Origin: Pseudomonadota bacterium
GTDB lineage: Bacteria; Pseudomonadota; Alphaproteobacteria; Acetobacterales; Acetobacteraceae
Direction: 5' to 3'
Length of the DNA stretch: 45,420 nucleotides
NCBI GenBank assembly: GCA_021805665.1
Contig: JAJZEV010000050.1
Coordinates: 1-45,420 of the forward strand
Positions 25,910 to 34,069 of the stretch are shown here, piece after piece (position 1 is the stretch's first letter; each line of letters begins with the position of its first letter). The notes beneath the pieces were generated by a model. It did not search any database. It was given only the letters and a program-made list of their open reading frames with translations, and had not been told where the DNA came from. The position numbers and the translations under genes were made by a program.

Positions 25910-27770
25910 GCGACGCTCCATGGCGTTGTTCGAGAGGGTGCGCCTGGATCGCGCGAATGGCCGCCGCCAGGTCATTGGCGACGCCAGGATGCCGTACTGA
26001 ACGGAGCCATCCGTTCGCATCGATCAGGAATGTCGTTCCGGTGGTCTGGTCCGGCGGCAGTCCGGCCAGAATGGCATAGGCATCCCCGGCGGCAACACCC
26101 GTGGCCACGCATGCGCCGGCTTCGGGAGGCGTTGCGGACCATGCCTCATTGGGCACGGCCAGGACGACGGTGCCGGCCGGAAGCCGTTCACGTTCCGTCG
26201 CCCCGAGAATGGCCAGCACGGCATGCCCGTGTAAACCGGACATCGCCGCAGCGGGCAGCCCATTGCATGCGATCGGGCCGGACGGGGCCGGCACGGGTGT
26301 ATCGAAAGCCGGATCGCGCTCGAACGACACTGCCGCACTGTGCGCGCGGACGTAGTCGATCAGCGCCCAGCGCCCCTCATCCGGAATAGCTGCCGGGAAG
26401 CCCGGCATAACCAATCCGCCGCCGGGGCCGGCCCCCGGGTCGTCGATTCCATGTGTCAGCCACCAGAACATCTCACCGTCGGTATGTCCCCATATATGGG
26501 GCTGCGTCAGGTCGGCCGGCCGTATGCGCAGCGCGGCCGCGGCTGGGCCATTGCCCTCGCCGTTCGGCCCGTGGCAGGCGACACAATACCGGGCAAACAG
26601 GGTCTGACCGCGGGCGATGGAGCCAGCGGAAAACCCGGAGGGCGAGGTTAGGAAGCTGGTCGGATAGGCCTCGGCGATCAACAGGCCGAACGATGGTCCA
26701 CGCCAGACCGCCGCCGCGATCAACAAGATAAGCGCCATCCAGCGGAAGCGCCGCAGCAGTAACCCGACCGCCATGAACAGGACAGAAGCGGCGATCAGGG
26801 CCACGCTCACCAGCATCTCCCGTCGGAAATCCGCGTCCTCCCCCACCGTGGCCAGGGTGAACTGCCAGGAGAACGGCCACACCGGCTGCTGGTGGATGCC
26901 CGGCACGGCAGAGGCCAGGAACGCCGCCGCGGTCACGATCGTCAGGCCGATCAGCGCCTCCGCCAGTGCGGACACCATCAACTCCTGCCGGGCGCGGGTT
27001 CCGGCGGCGGCCAGGCGGTCTGTCAGCCACAACCGGTTGATCCCGGCCAGCGCCAGCGCCAGCAGGAAAAGTGCGATTTTCAACAACGCGATGCGGCCGT
27101 AATCCGTGCCGAACAGGGCGGGGAAGCCGCCGATCAGCGCCAGTCCCTGGGCCAGGCCGGTTCCCGCCAGGATCAGCACACAGGCCAGCCCAAGCGGCGA
27201 GAACCGCATACAGACAGCGGCGGCATCGGCCAGCCGCAGGTCTCGCAAGCTCAGCCACAACGGCAGCAACGCCCCAAGCCAGAGGCCAGCCGCGATCAGA
27301 TGCAAGGCCTCGGACAGTAACAGCGCGCCGCCCGCCGAACCGCGGGTCGCGCCGGCATGGCCGATCGCGCCGTGCGTCACCAGCGCGGCGGCGGCCAGAA
27401 TAACGACCGGATAGCGGCCGAACCGCGTCAGTCCGGCGAGTGTCGCCATCGCAATCAGCACCAGGCGTAGCATCAGCATGGTGCCGAAGCGGGTGTGTTC
27501 GGCTACCACCGGCAGCGCCCGCCAGATGTTGGACCATGTATCCGCATCGGCGATGGCAGCGGCTTGCAGCACGAACCACGCCGACCCGGCCAGCAAAGCC
27601 AGCGCTCCGCCGATCCACTGCAAGCGCGACAGGGCGGTATGCAACCGGCCAGGAACCGTTCGGGCCGCCGGCAAAATCCAGGCACTGAAGCCGGCCACCC
27701 CCAGCAGCGACAATGCCGCGGCCAGATGCAAACCGCGCATCAGCGCCGTGACAATGGGCAGGGTTACCAT
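25893..27770 (-). CDS. CopD membrane domain fused to cytochrome c and a redoxin-like domain
   Basis: A 625-residue three-part protein. Residues 1-290 form the CopD-type membrane region with about eight helices and conserved His residues such as HGAIGHAG. A further pair of helices spans about 320-365. A single-heme cytochrome c domain follows: CVACH at 396-400 and a likely distal ligand Met455 in GLVMPGF. The C-terminal part (about 500-610) has TTFLIDANGWLRS, as seen in redoxin/thioredoxin-like domains, but no CxxC. The tail is His-rich (HGASHEHHY). CopD is thought to move copper across the inner membrane. The gene starts directly after the copC stop and overlaps sco1 by 17 bp. Confidence 0.88.
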   Translation of the reverse strand: MVTLPIVTALMRGLHLAAALSLLGVAGFSAWILPAARTVPGRLHTALSRLQWIGGALALLAGSAWFVLQAAAIADADTWSNIWRALPVVAEHTRFGTMLMLRLVLIAMATLAGLTRFGRYPVVILAAAALVTHGAIGHAGATRGSAGGALLLSEALHLIAAGLWLGALLPLWLSLRDLRLADAAAVCMRFSPLGLACVLILAGTGLAQGLALIGGFPALFGTDYGRIALLKIALFLLALALAGINRLWLTDRLAAAGTRARQELMVSALAEALIGLTIVTAAAFLASAVPGIHQQPVWPFSWQFTLATVGEDADFRREMLVSVALIAASVLFMAVGLLLRRFRWMALILLIAAAVWRGPSFGLLIAEAYPTSFLTSPSGFSAGSIARGQTLFARYCVACHGPNGEGNGPAAAALRIRPADLTQPHIWGHTDGEMFWWLTHGIDDPGAGPGGGLVMPGFPAAIPDEGRWALIDYVRAHSAAVSFERDPAFDTPVPAPSGPIACNGLPAAAMSGLHGHAVLAILGATERERLPAGTVVLAVPNEAWSATPPEAGACVATGVAAGDAYAILAGLPPDQTTGTTFLIDANGWLRSVRHPGVANDLAAAIRAIQAHPLEQRHGASHEHHY

Positions 27771-28121
27771 TCAGGGTTTGACCGTGAACTGGAAATGGCC
27801 CTCGGTCTTATGGGTATCCACTGAGGTGACATGCCAGGCGACGGTGTAAACCCCGGGCGCCAGCCGCTTCAGGGTCACAACCAGAACCCGTCCGTCGTCC
27901 AGGCCGGTTACTTCCCCCTGATCGACGCGCACACCGTTCGCGTCCGTGACCTGGATCGAGCTGAACATCGGCTCCACCGGTTCGGTGTAGGTCAGCGACA
28001 GTGTCGACGGGGAGCCCGAAACCTCCGACCCCACCGCCGGCAACGCTCGGTCCAGGAACGCATGTGCCAGAGCCGCCGGAGCGATCAGGCAGGCAACCAG
28101 CACGACGAGGATATACCGCAT
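27771..28121 (-). CDS. copC: Periplasmic copper-binding protein CopC
   Basis: A 116-residue secreted protein. The signal peptide (residues 1-19) ends in PAALA, so the mature protein begins with His20, the N-terminal copper ligand of CopC. The conserved His/Asp pair near the C-terminus is present as VDTHKTEGHF (Asp102 and His104). The Cu(II) site of CopC is thus intact; the methionine-rich Cu(I) site of Pseudomonas CopC is not. The stop is followed at once by the copD-fusion start, and the barrel gene ends 4 bp upstream. It probably passes copper to the CopD partner. Confidence 0.93.
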   Translation of the reverse strand: MRYILVVLVACLIAPAALAHAFLDRALPAVGSEVSGSPSTLSLTYTEPVEPMFSSIQVTDANGVRVDQGEVTGLDDGRVLVVTLKRLAPGVYTVAWHVTSVDTHKTEGHFQFTVKP

Positions 28122-28125
28122 CGCC

Positions 28126-29082
28126 CTAAAACCACGCTGTGATCGGTTTGCCGAGGCTGTTGGGGAACATATCGTCGAAATACAGATGGAACTGCGCGAT
28201 CGCCCCCAAATGCGACCCTGTGTTGCGGTTGCCCGGCACCAGCATTTCCGCCGTCACCGCATAGTCGGTCGCGGTGTAGTTCACCCCGATCCCCCACAGA
28301 TATTGCGTCGCAAGCTGACTGGGTTGGGTGGCGGTCGATTGGTAGGACAGTTCCACCAGCGGCGTCAGTTTGTTGACGAAGTCCGGCAGACCGTAATCCT
28401 TCACCTGGGCGGACAGGTAGCGCATGCTGTATTGCAGCGACAAACCGCCGGCCCAGTAGTTGGAGTTGCCGTTGTTGGCCGGATTCCCAGTCGCCGGATC
28501 CAGCCGCAACGCCCGATCGGCGATGGCATAGCCCAGTTCCCCGGTTATCGCGAACGGACGCAGGATGCCGACCGGCATATCTCCGAAGCCCTTGCTGGCA
28601 TACAGGATCGGTTCGGTGGAGCCGCGATTGTCGGTCCCAAGGGCTCCATTCAGCAAACTCCCGGTGGTGCGGCCGACGCCGGTGACAAACTGCCGGGCTA
28701 CACCGATCGACATCATGAATTCATGTTCGTCGTTGACGTAGGCCTTGTATTTCAGCGTGACGACAAGATCGGAAAAGCCGGTGGCGTTTTTGCCGCCGCC
28801 CGGCTGGGTCAACCCGTTGTAGCCCTGAGTGATCGCGAACCCGAAATTCTCCGTGATGCGCTTATCGAACTCGAATCCGCCCTGGTAAAGCACTGGGGAC
28901 GGGCCGCTGGACGCCGGCTGAGGCAGAAAACTGAAGGTTCCCATACTCGCCTCATCGGCGACGTTGGAGTCGTCGATCAGCAAGGTGCTGACAAACATGC
29001 GGTCTCCGGCAACGCCGTGTGCGTGTGCGCCGGTTGCAAACGGGGCCGCCGCGAGGATTACGGAAAGATACCGTGGTCGCAT
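28126..29082 (-). CDS. Predicted outer-membrane beta-barrel protein in the copper block
   Basis: A 318-residue secreted protein. The signal peptide (about 1-21, ending in GAHAHG or nearby) leads to a chain of alternating hydrophobic strands rich in Gly and aromatic residues. It ends with a terminal Phe (SLGKPITAWF), which is typical of outer-membrane barrels. I do not recognise a named family; it resembles generic transporter-like barrels found beside metal genes. The ATG has an AGGAG site 7 nt away. The open frame upstream to 29148 is not needed. It is 4 bp before copC and 65 bp after a DUF2946-like gene, so copper passage across the outer membrane is a plausible, unproven role. Confidence 0.8.
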   Translation of the reverse strand: MRPRYLSVILAAAPFATGAHAHGVAGDRMFVSTLLIDDSNVADEASMGTFSFLPQPASSGPSPVLYQGGFEFDKRITENFGFAITQGYNGLTQPGGGKNATGFSDLVVTLKYKAYVNDEHEFMMSIGVARQFVTGVGRTTGSLLNGALGTDNRGSTEPILYASKGFGDMPVGILRPFAITGELGYAIADRALRLDPATGNPANNGNSNYWAGGLSLQYSMRYLSAQVKDYGLPDFVNKLTPLVELSYQSTATQPSQLATQYLWGIGVNYTATDYAVTAEMLVPGNRNTGSHLGAIAQFHLYFDDMFPNSLGKPITAWF

Positions 29083-29147
29083 GGAACAACTCCTGATGGA
29101 AATATGGTCGAACCGGTTCTTTGACGCGAACCGGTTGGGCATACTCA

Positions 29148-29516
29148 TCAGGCGATCGGGGGCGCCCTTGGCTGACCGGGCGGGCGGTGCGGCGCGGGCG
29201 GCGCTGTCGCGGGGGGCGGCAGTTCGGGACGAATGGCCGTCGAGCCGATCGCTGGCGGTAATACCGTATCAGCCGATGCCAGCATGGAAGGCGACGCATG
29301 CAGCGCGAGGCACAGCGGACAAACCGGGCAGTCCGCCGGATGAACCGGCGCCGGGGACGGGTTGCCATGCAAGGGCGCCCCGTCGCGTGTCTGGCAGAGC
29401 GCCGCCATGCCCGAAGCCGGGTCGATCCGTGGCACGACCGAACCCGCGCCGACCTGCGCCACCAGCGCAAGCAGCACCGCGAACAGCCCGGACAGATGGA
29501 ACCGGCGGATCGTCAT
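29148..29516 (-). CDS. DUF2946-like small secreted cysteine-rich protein
   Basis: A 122-residue protein with a signal-like hydrophobic start (about 6-24). The core has HPADCPVCPLCLALHA at about 65-80, a Cys/His cluster like that of DUF2946 proteins, which often accompany copper or other metal genes. The last 25 residues are Pro/Ala-rich. A metal-binding role is suggested by the motif, not shown. The start is the ATG at 29516, with AGGTGG just upstream; a GTG at 29522 adds two codons. It heads the copper block. Confidence 0.75.
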   Translation of the reverse strand: MTIRRFHLSGLFAVLLALVAQVGAGSVVPRIDPASGMAALCQTRDGAPLHGNPSPAPVHPADCPVCPLCLALHASPSMLASADTVLPPAIGSTAIRPELPPPATAPPAPHRPPGQPRAPPIA

Positions 29517-29559
29517 CGCCACCTATGTCGCAGGTTCGGCGGCGACTGGAAAGATGCAG

Positions 29560-29577
29560 CCGCGGGCTAGCCCGCGG
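29560..29577 (-). terminator. 18-bp palindrome over the moaB stop
   Basis: CCGCGGGCTAGCCCGCGG is a perfect palindrome, and the moaB stop codon lies in its centre. As RNA it can form a 7-bp stem with a 4-nt CTAG loop. There is no T-run after it on the minus strand. It might end moaB transcription or stabilise its 3' end before the copper block. Confidence 0.35.
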
Positions 29578-30112
29578 GCTTCAGATGCTCCTGCAACCGG
29601 GGCATCAGCTCCACCAGGTTGCAAGGGCGGTGTCGGTTATCCAACTGCCATACCAGGATATCGTCCCACCCGTCCTTCACCGCCCCGGTGCTGCCGGGCA
29701 GCGCGAACAGATAGGTGCCGCCCGCCACGCCGCCGATAGCACGGGATTGCATCGTCGAGGTGCCGATCTTCTGGAAGCTGAGCATGCGGAACAGTTCCCC
29801 GAAGCCCTCGATCCGCTTTTCCAGCACGCGGTCGAATGCTTCCGGTGTGACATCGCGGCCGGTGATGCCGGTGCCGCCCGTGGTAATCACCACGTCGATT
29901 TCAGAGTCGGCGATCCAGCCGCGCAGCAACACCTCGATCGCGCCGGCATCGTCTTTCTCGATCGTCCTGACCGCGACGCGGTGGCCGGCCCTGGCGACGC
30001 GGTCCGCCAATGTAGCGCCGGAGGTGTCGTTCTCCAGCGTGCGCGTATCCGACACCGTGAGTACGGCGACGTTAACCGGAATGAAGGGGCGGGTTTCGTC
30101 CAGGCGGGCCAT
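29567..30112 (-). CDS. moaB: Molybdenum cofactor protein MoaB
   Basis: A 181-residue MoaB/MogA-family protein, which adenylates molybdopterin or acts in its metal loading. The core motifs are VAVLTVSDTRT near residues 15-25, VVITTGGTGITGRDVTPEA near 74-92, and ALPGSTGAV near 136-144. The hexameric MoaB type fits the length and sequence. The ATG has a GGAG site about 9 nt upstream. It lies 33 bp after the slt-like gene on the same strand. No other Moco gene is in the window. Confidence 0.94.
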   Translation of the reverse strand: MARLDETRPFIPVNVAVLTVSDTRTLENDTSGATLADRVARAGHRVAVRTIEKDDAGAIEVLLRGWIADSEIDVVITTGGTGITGRDVTPEAFDRVLEKRIEGFGELFRMLSFQKIGTSTMQSRAIGGVAGGTYLFALPGSTGAVKDGWDDILVWQLDNRHRPCNLVELMPRLQEHLKPAG

Positions 30113-30145
30113 GCGGGATTCTCCGGCGGGTCGCCGCGCGCCGGG

Positions 30146-32023
30146 TCAATGCATCCCGGCAGCGGCGGCGACCATTCTGCGCTCTTGCGGCGGCGGCGTG
30201 AAGCGGGGGAACTCGCCGGCTGACAGATCGTCCAGACTGGTCGCCGGCAAATGCATGCGCGCGGCATAAATCCAGGCGTAGACCAGCACCCGGGAGACGA
30301 AGGCGCGGGTTTCCGACACCGGTATCGCCTCCAGGAACAGCAGCGGGTCGCCGCCGTCGCGGATTTCAGGACCCCAGCGCAGGTAGTTCCCCGGACCGGA
30401 ATTGTAGCTGGCGAGCATGCGGAGCAGATCACGGTCAATGCCGTCCTGGCGGGACAGGTAGGTCAGGTAGTTCTGGCCGATCGCTAGATTAGCCGACGGC
30501 TCGTGCAGCCGCTGCGGCTCGAACAACGTGTCGCCGGTGATGTATTGGGCGGTAACCGGCATGATCTGCATGAGCCCACGCGCACCGGCCGGCGATATCG
30601 CGCTACTGTCGAAGTTGGATTCAATGCGAGTCAGCGCATACACCAGCGTGGGATCGACGGTGAAACCGCCGGCAGGATGCAGCCGGGGCATCGGGAAGCG
30701 AAGTTCATCGTGGTGCTGGCCATCGTGCGATTGCAGCAATGCAGCCATCTGGGCGGCACTGTCGGCAAATCCCGCAGCGGATGCGACCATCATCACCGAT
30801 CGTCCAAAGACCGGATTCTGTTCGGCACCGGCCCACAGGGTTTGCAGCTCTGCCTCGGCCCGATCAGCCTGTCCGACCTGTATCAAGGCAAAAGCGCGCT
30901 GGCCCTGCGGAGTAGCCGCGACAGCATCGACATCGGCTTGGCTCAGCAGTTCGCGGCCCGGAAACAGCCCTGTATCCAGACGGAGAATCCGCCGCGCGAG
31001 AAGACCATGCAGCGTCAGCCGCTGGTCCGCCGCCACATGCAGCCATTTTACCGTGCCTGCCGCATCGTGCAGCGCCCGGTTAGCCCGTGACGCCCAGAAT
31101 GCCGACGCGGCCCGCAGCCGGGCCGAGGCGTTTGCCGCTGCTGCCCCCCCCTCGAAAAGATCGCGCGCCAAGACGATGCGATCCAGACGCCAGGCGGCGA
31201 GGCCACCGGTATAGAATGCCAGGCTTGGCCGATCCGCCTCCGCTGTGTCGCTCAGGATGGCTTGCGCGACACGCAAAGCCTCGGCGTCCTCGTTGCGGAT
31301 GAACAGTTGCTGGGCGACTTCGGCGCGAAGCCGCGCGGCATAAGCGGCGGAAATACCGTGTCCGGCGGCAATCATTCGCAGGGCTGCCGCAGCGTTGCCG
31401 CGCTGCGCGCGATCCAGGACCCCACGGTCCAGAACCGGGTCGCGCGCCGGATTATAATCCGGCGGCTCCAGATCCTCCGGCACCGTTTCGGTTGCGGCGA
31501 ACCGCCCGGGGCCTGCGACGGGCGGGGCCGGCGGAACAGCGGCGCCGCGGGGGGCGCGGGCAACCAGCAGGGCGTGGATCGCCCCCGCATCGGGCAGGTC
31601 CGCATAATGGGCCAGCCAGTCCGAGAGTTCCTGGAAGCTGGCGCGATGATAGCGGCCGAGGTAACGTCCAGCGAGGGCGCTGCCCAGCAGCAGCGGGTTC
31701 TCCAGCGCCTGCGTGGCACGTATCGATGCCGGAATATCGCCGCGGGCTTCATACGCGAATATACGCCGCATCAGCGCGGCATCCGCAGGGGCCAGCGGCT
31801 GCGGAAAGACCGCGCCGGACACGCCGGCATGATTCAGGCGCGGCATCGCCAGAGCAGCCTCTTCGGCATGCACGGCATTCGTAGTCTGTGTCCCGGTGCC
31901 ATTCCCCGATCCGGACAGTTGCCCGTGCGCGGCGGACGTAAACGTCCCCACGAAGATCGCCGCCCCGGCTAGAAACGCCCGGGCGGTAGGAAGGCGGGAG
32001 AGCGTATAACCGATCCCTCGCAT
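30146..32023 (-). CDS. Soluble lytic murein transglycosylase, Slt70-like
   Basis: A 625-residue periplasmic enzyme that cleaves peptidoglycan to 1,6-anhydro-muropeptides. The signal peptide spans about 1-35. A long helical superhelix domain fills about 75-430. The C-terminal GEWL-like domain carries the catalytic Glu468 in LTRIESNFD, followed by SPAGARGLMQIMP and a conserved SYNSGPGNYLRW block. The layout is Slt70-like and close to the family length. Its start lies near an AT-rich spacer (32024-32133) that could hold the promoter, though I see no firm -35/-10 pair. It precedes moaB by 33 bp. Confidence 0.92.
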   Translation of the reverse strand: MRGIGYTLSRLPTARAFLAGAAIFVGTFTSAAHGQLSGSGNGTGTQTTNAVHAEEAALAMPRLNHAGVSGAVFPQPLAPADAALMRRIFAYEARGDIPASIRATQALENPLLLGSALAGRYLGRYHRASFQELSDWLAHYADLPDAGAIHALLVARAPRGAAVPPAPPVAGPGRFAATETVPEDLEPPDYNPARDPVLDRGVLDRAQRGNAAAALRMIAAGHGISAAYAARLRAEVAQQLFIRNEDAEALRVAQAILSDTAEADRPSLAFYTGGLAAWRLDRIVLARDLFEGGAAAANASARLRAASAFWASRANRALHDAAGTVKWLHVAADQRLTLHGLLARRILRLDTGLFPGRELLSQADVDAVAATPQGQRAFALIQVGQADRAEAELQTLWAGAEQNPVFGRSVMMVASAAGFADSAAQMAALLQSHDGQHHDELRFPMPRLHPAGGFTVDPTLVYALTRIESNFDSSAISPAGARGLMQIMPVTAQYITGDTLFEPQRLHEPSANLAIGQNYLTYLSRQDGIDRDLLRMLASYNSGPGNYLRWGPEIRDGGDPLLFLEAIPVSETRAFVSRVLVYAWIYAARMHLPATSLDDLSAGEFPRFTPPPQERRMVAAAAGMH

Positions 32024-32133
32024 GCGATTTGGCTAACCGCTCCAGACGCGAGACGCAACTCATATATTTGCGGAACGATCCAGAAATTTACACAATCACG
32101 CGATCCACCTTGCAGCCGGGTGATACCCCGGTT

Positions 32134-32913
32134 TCAAGAGCCGGGCGGATTTTCATCCAGAGCACGGCGCAACAGGCGCAATCCCGCCCAGGTGTCCCGC
32201 CGCAGCGGTGGATTTTTCAACAGGTCCGGCAGACCGGGCAAAATCAATCCCGGTAGCGGTTCGTGCATGTCTGGTATGCGAATATCAGACCAAACGCGAG
32301 GGCCGCGGCGCCTGTTGGGGGCGGCTGGCAGCAGGGCGCGCGCGGCGATGGGGCCGAAAACCACCATCCGCCTCGGTTTCAGCAGGACGATCAGGCGATG
32401 CAGGAACGGCAGGCAAATGGCGATCTCCGTCGGCGAGGGCGGTCTGCCGCCGGGCGGACGCCATGGCAGCAGGGGCGCCAGCATCAGGTCGCCGCGGGTC
32501 AGGCCGATGCTGACCAGCATTTGATCCAGCAACTGGCCTTCGGCGCCGGCAAAGGGATGGCCACCGCGATCCTCGTCACGGCCGGGCGGTTCGCCGATAA
32601 TCAGCGTCGGGCTGGCGGGGTTGCCCTCAGCAAAAACCAGATTGCTGGCGGTGTCGCGCAGGGCGCAACCGTCGAAGCGGGACAGCGCGTCGCGCAGTTC
32701 GTCCAGTGTGCCGGCTTGCGCCGCAACGGCCATGGCGCGTTCGGACGGCGTGGTCTTCGGAGCCTCCACCGCTGCCGGTACGGTGGGGGCCAGCCCGGGC
32801 GAAGGTGCGGGTCGGGCCTCGACCGGCCGAAGCCGGTCGATCGGGTCCAGGTCTATCGCCTCGTCGGCGCCCCACTCCACCTGCAGGCGTAACAGCGCGA
32901 ATGCGTCATCCAA
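32134..32913 (-). CDS. Divergent uracil-DNA glycosylase superfamily protein
   Basis: A 259-residue UDG-fold protein of the family 4/5 type found in alphaproteobacteria. It has GEPPGRDEDRGGHPF near residues 107-121, close to the family motif GEAPGxxED, and an LPWRPPGGRPPSPTE block. Two features are weak. The second motif, normally HP-like, reads ILPGLPDLL, so the catalytic His seems absent. Only one or two cysteines remain of the usual four Fe-S ligands. Uracil removal is therefore not assured. The likely start is a TTG at 32913, giving the usual ALLRLQVEWGADEA N-terminus; it overlaps the preceding gene by 8 bp. Confidence 0.75.
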   Translation of the reverse strand: MDDAFALLRLQVEWGADEAIDLDPIDRLRPVEARPAPSPGLAPTVPAAVEAPKTTPSERAMAVAAQAGTLDELRDALSRFDGCALRDTASNLVFAEGNPASPTLIIGEPPGRDEDRGGHPFAGAEGQLLDQMLVSIGLTRGDLMLAPLLPWRPPGGRPPSPTEIAICLPFLHRLIVLLKPRRMVVFGPIAARALLPAAPNRRRGPRVWSDIRIPDMHEPLPGLILPGLPDLLKNPPLRRDTWAGLRLLRRALDENPPGS

Positions 32914-33520
32914 GCAGGGCGGCCCGGAAGCGATCGCGTTCTATATGCGGGACGAGGTTCTTCTTCCCATCGTGCGTCGCCGGGCCTTCCTTGACCCGCA
33001 GCAGGATGAAGGTCAGCCCGCCGCCCTCGCGAACCAGCCGGCGGCCCTCTTCCATATCGGCGTCGGTGTTCACGACATGCACCACCGGAAAGCCGCAGCC
33101 CGCGGCGATGACATCCAGACGGACGCCCAAACCGGTATGGCTGTCCTGATTGCCGGTCTCACCGTAGTGGCCGTTGTCCACGCAGATAATCGTCAGATTG
33201 GGCGGGTTCTGCAGCGCGATCGTCGCCAGCGCCCCGACATTCATCAGCAGCTCGCCGTCCCCGGTCGCAACCAGCACGCGCCGCTTCGGCTGTGCCAGGG
33301 CAAGCCCCAGACCGATCATCGGGGCCGCGCCCATCGCCCCGCCGAGCCCGAACAGGCGGGGGGATTCGTGTGTTAGCGCGGACATTTCCCATGCTGTTCC
33401 CGCAAGGCCCGCGACCATCAGAAAGTCCCCGGGATTTTCGATCAATGCCGGAACGGCCTGCCGGCGATCCAGCACCGCATCTGGTAACGTCGCTGTTTGC
33501 AGCTTGTTCAATTTCGCCAT
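32906..33520 (-). CDS. ThDP-dependent decarboxylase, beta (ThDP-binding) subunit
   Basis: A 204-residue protein equal to the C-terminal half of a ThDP enzyme. The cofactor motif runs from GDGELLMNVGAL to the Asn in CVDNGHYGET, spaced as in ThDP enzymes. It resembles the ComE/beta subunit of sulfopyruvate decarboxylase and related phosphonopyruvate decarboxylases. The alpha partner is encoded 14 bp upstream. The two halves should form the active site together and decarboxylate a 2-oxo acid. The substrate cannot be read from the sequence; sulfopyruvate is only the nearest named case. Confidence 0.85.
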   Translation of the reverse strand: MAKLNKLQTATLPDAVLDRRQAVPALIENPGDFLMVAGLAGTAWEMSALTHESPRLFGLGGAMGAAPMIGLGLALAQPKRRVLVATGDGELLMNVGALATIALQNPPNLTIICVDNGHYGETGNQDSHTGLGVRLDVIAAGCGFPVVHVVNTDADMEEGRRLVREGGGLTFILLRVKEGPATHDGKKNLVPHIERDRFRAALLG

Positions 33521-33534
33521 GACGATGCTTCCGC

Positions 33535-34059
33535 CTAAAACTTCTTGGCGCCGATCAGGCGCTGGGTCAGCAGCACAGCCACCTGCTGGCAGGACTGGTA
33601 GGCCATGGTCATGGCCGCCGTGACGCAGGGGATCACATCGTCCGGCTGTTCAGCCCGCAGCACGATCACGCCCATGGCCTTCAATGTCGGCTCCACCGCC
33701 TGGCCCATCGGGAACTGCCAGGGATTGCCCTCGCCGAACTCGCCGCGCATGGACACCAGGGTCAGCATCGGGAAGCGGCAGCCGGCGGTCAGCGACAACA
33801 TGTTGATCGTGTTGCCCACCCCGGAAGACTGCATCAGCAGCACCGCCCGCTGCCCGCCGAGGTCGGCGCCGGCCAGCATGGCCACGCCTTCCTCCTCGGT
33901 CGTCAACGGCACCGAATGGACGTCGGGATCGGCGAGGGAGCGATCGATCAGCACCTTGTGCCCGGCATCCGGAACGTAACAAAACTGGGTGACGCCGTTG
34001 CGGCGAAGCAGATCGTACAGCGCCGCCGGCCAGGTTTCTCGGGTGATCGCTTCCGCCAT
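33535..34059 (-). CDS. ThDP-dependent decarboxylase, alpha (PYR) subunit
   Basis: A 174-residue protein equal to the N-terminal pyrimidine-binding half of a ThDP enzyme. The catalytic Glu that activates ThDP lies in LTTEEEGVAML near residue 55. VLLMQSSGVGNTINML is the typical conserved helix. It resembles the ComD/alpha subunit of sulfopyruvate decarboxylase. The ATG at 34059 has a GGAAG site; the upstream open frame lies in the binding-protein gene. It is 10 bp downstream of a periplasmic binding protein and 14 bp upstream of its beta partner. Confidence 0.85.
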   Translation of the reverse strand: MAEAITRETWPAALYDLLRRNGVTQFCYVPDAGHKVLIDRSLADPDVHSVPLTTEEEGVAMLAGADLGGQRAVLLMQSSGVGNTINMLSLTAGCRFPMLTLVSMRGEFGEGNPWQFPMGQAVEPTLKAMGVIVLRAEQPDDVIPCVTAAMTMAYQSCQQVAVLLTQRLIGAKKF

Positions 34060-34069
34060 TCTATTCTTC

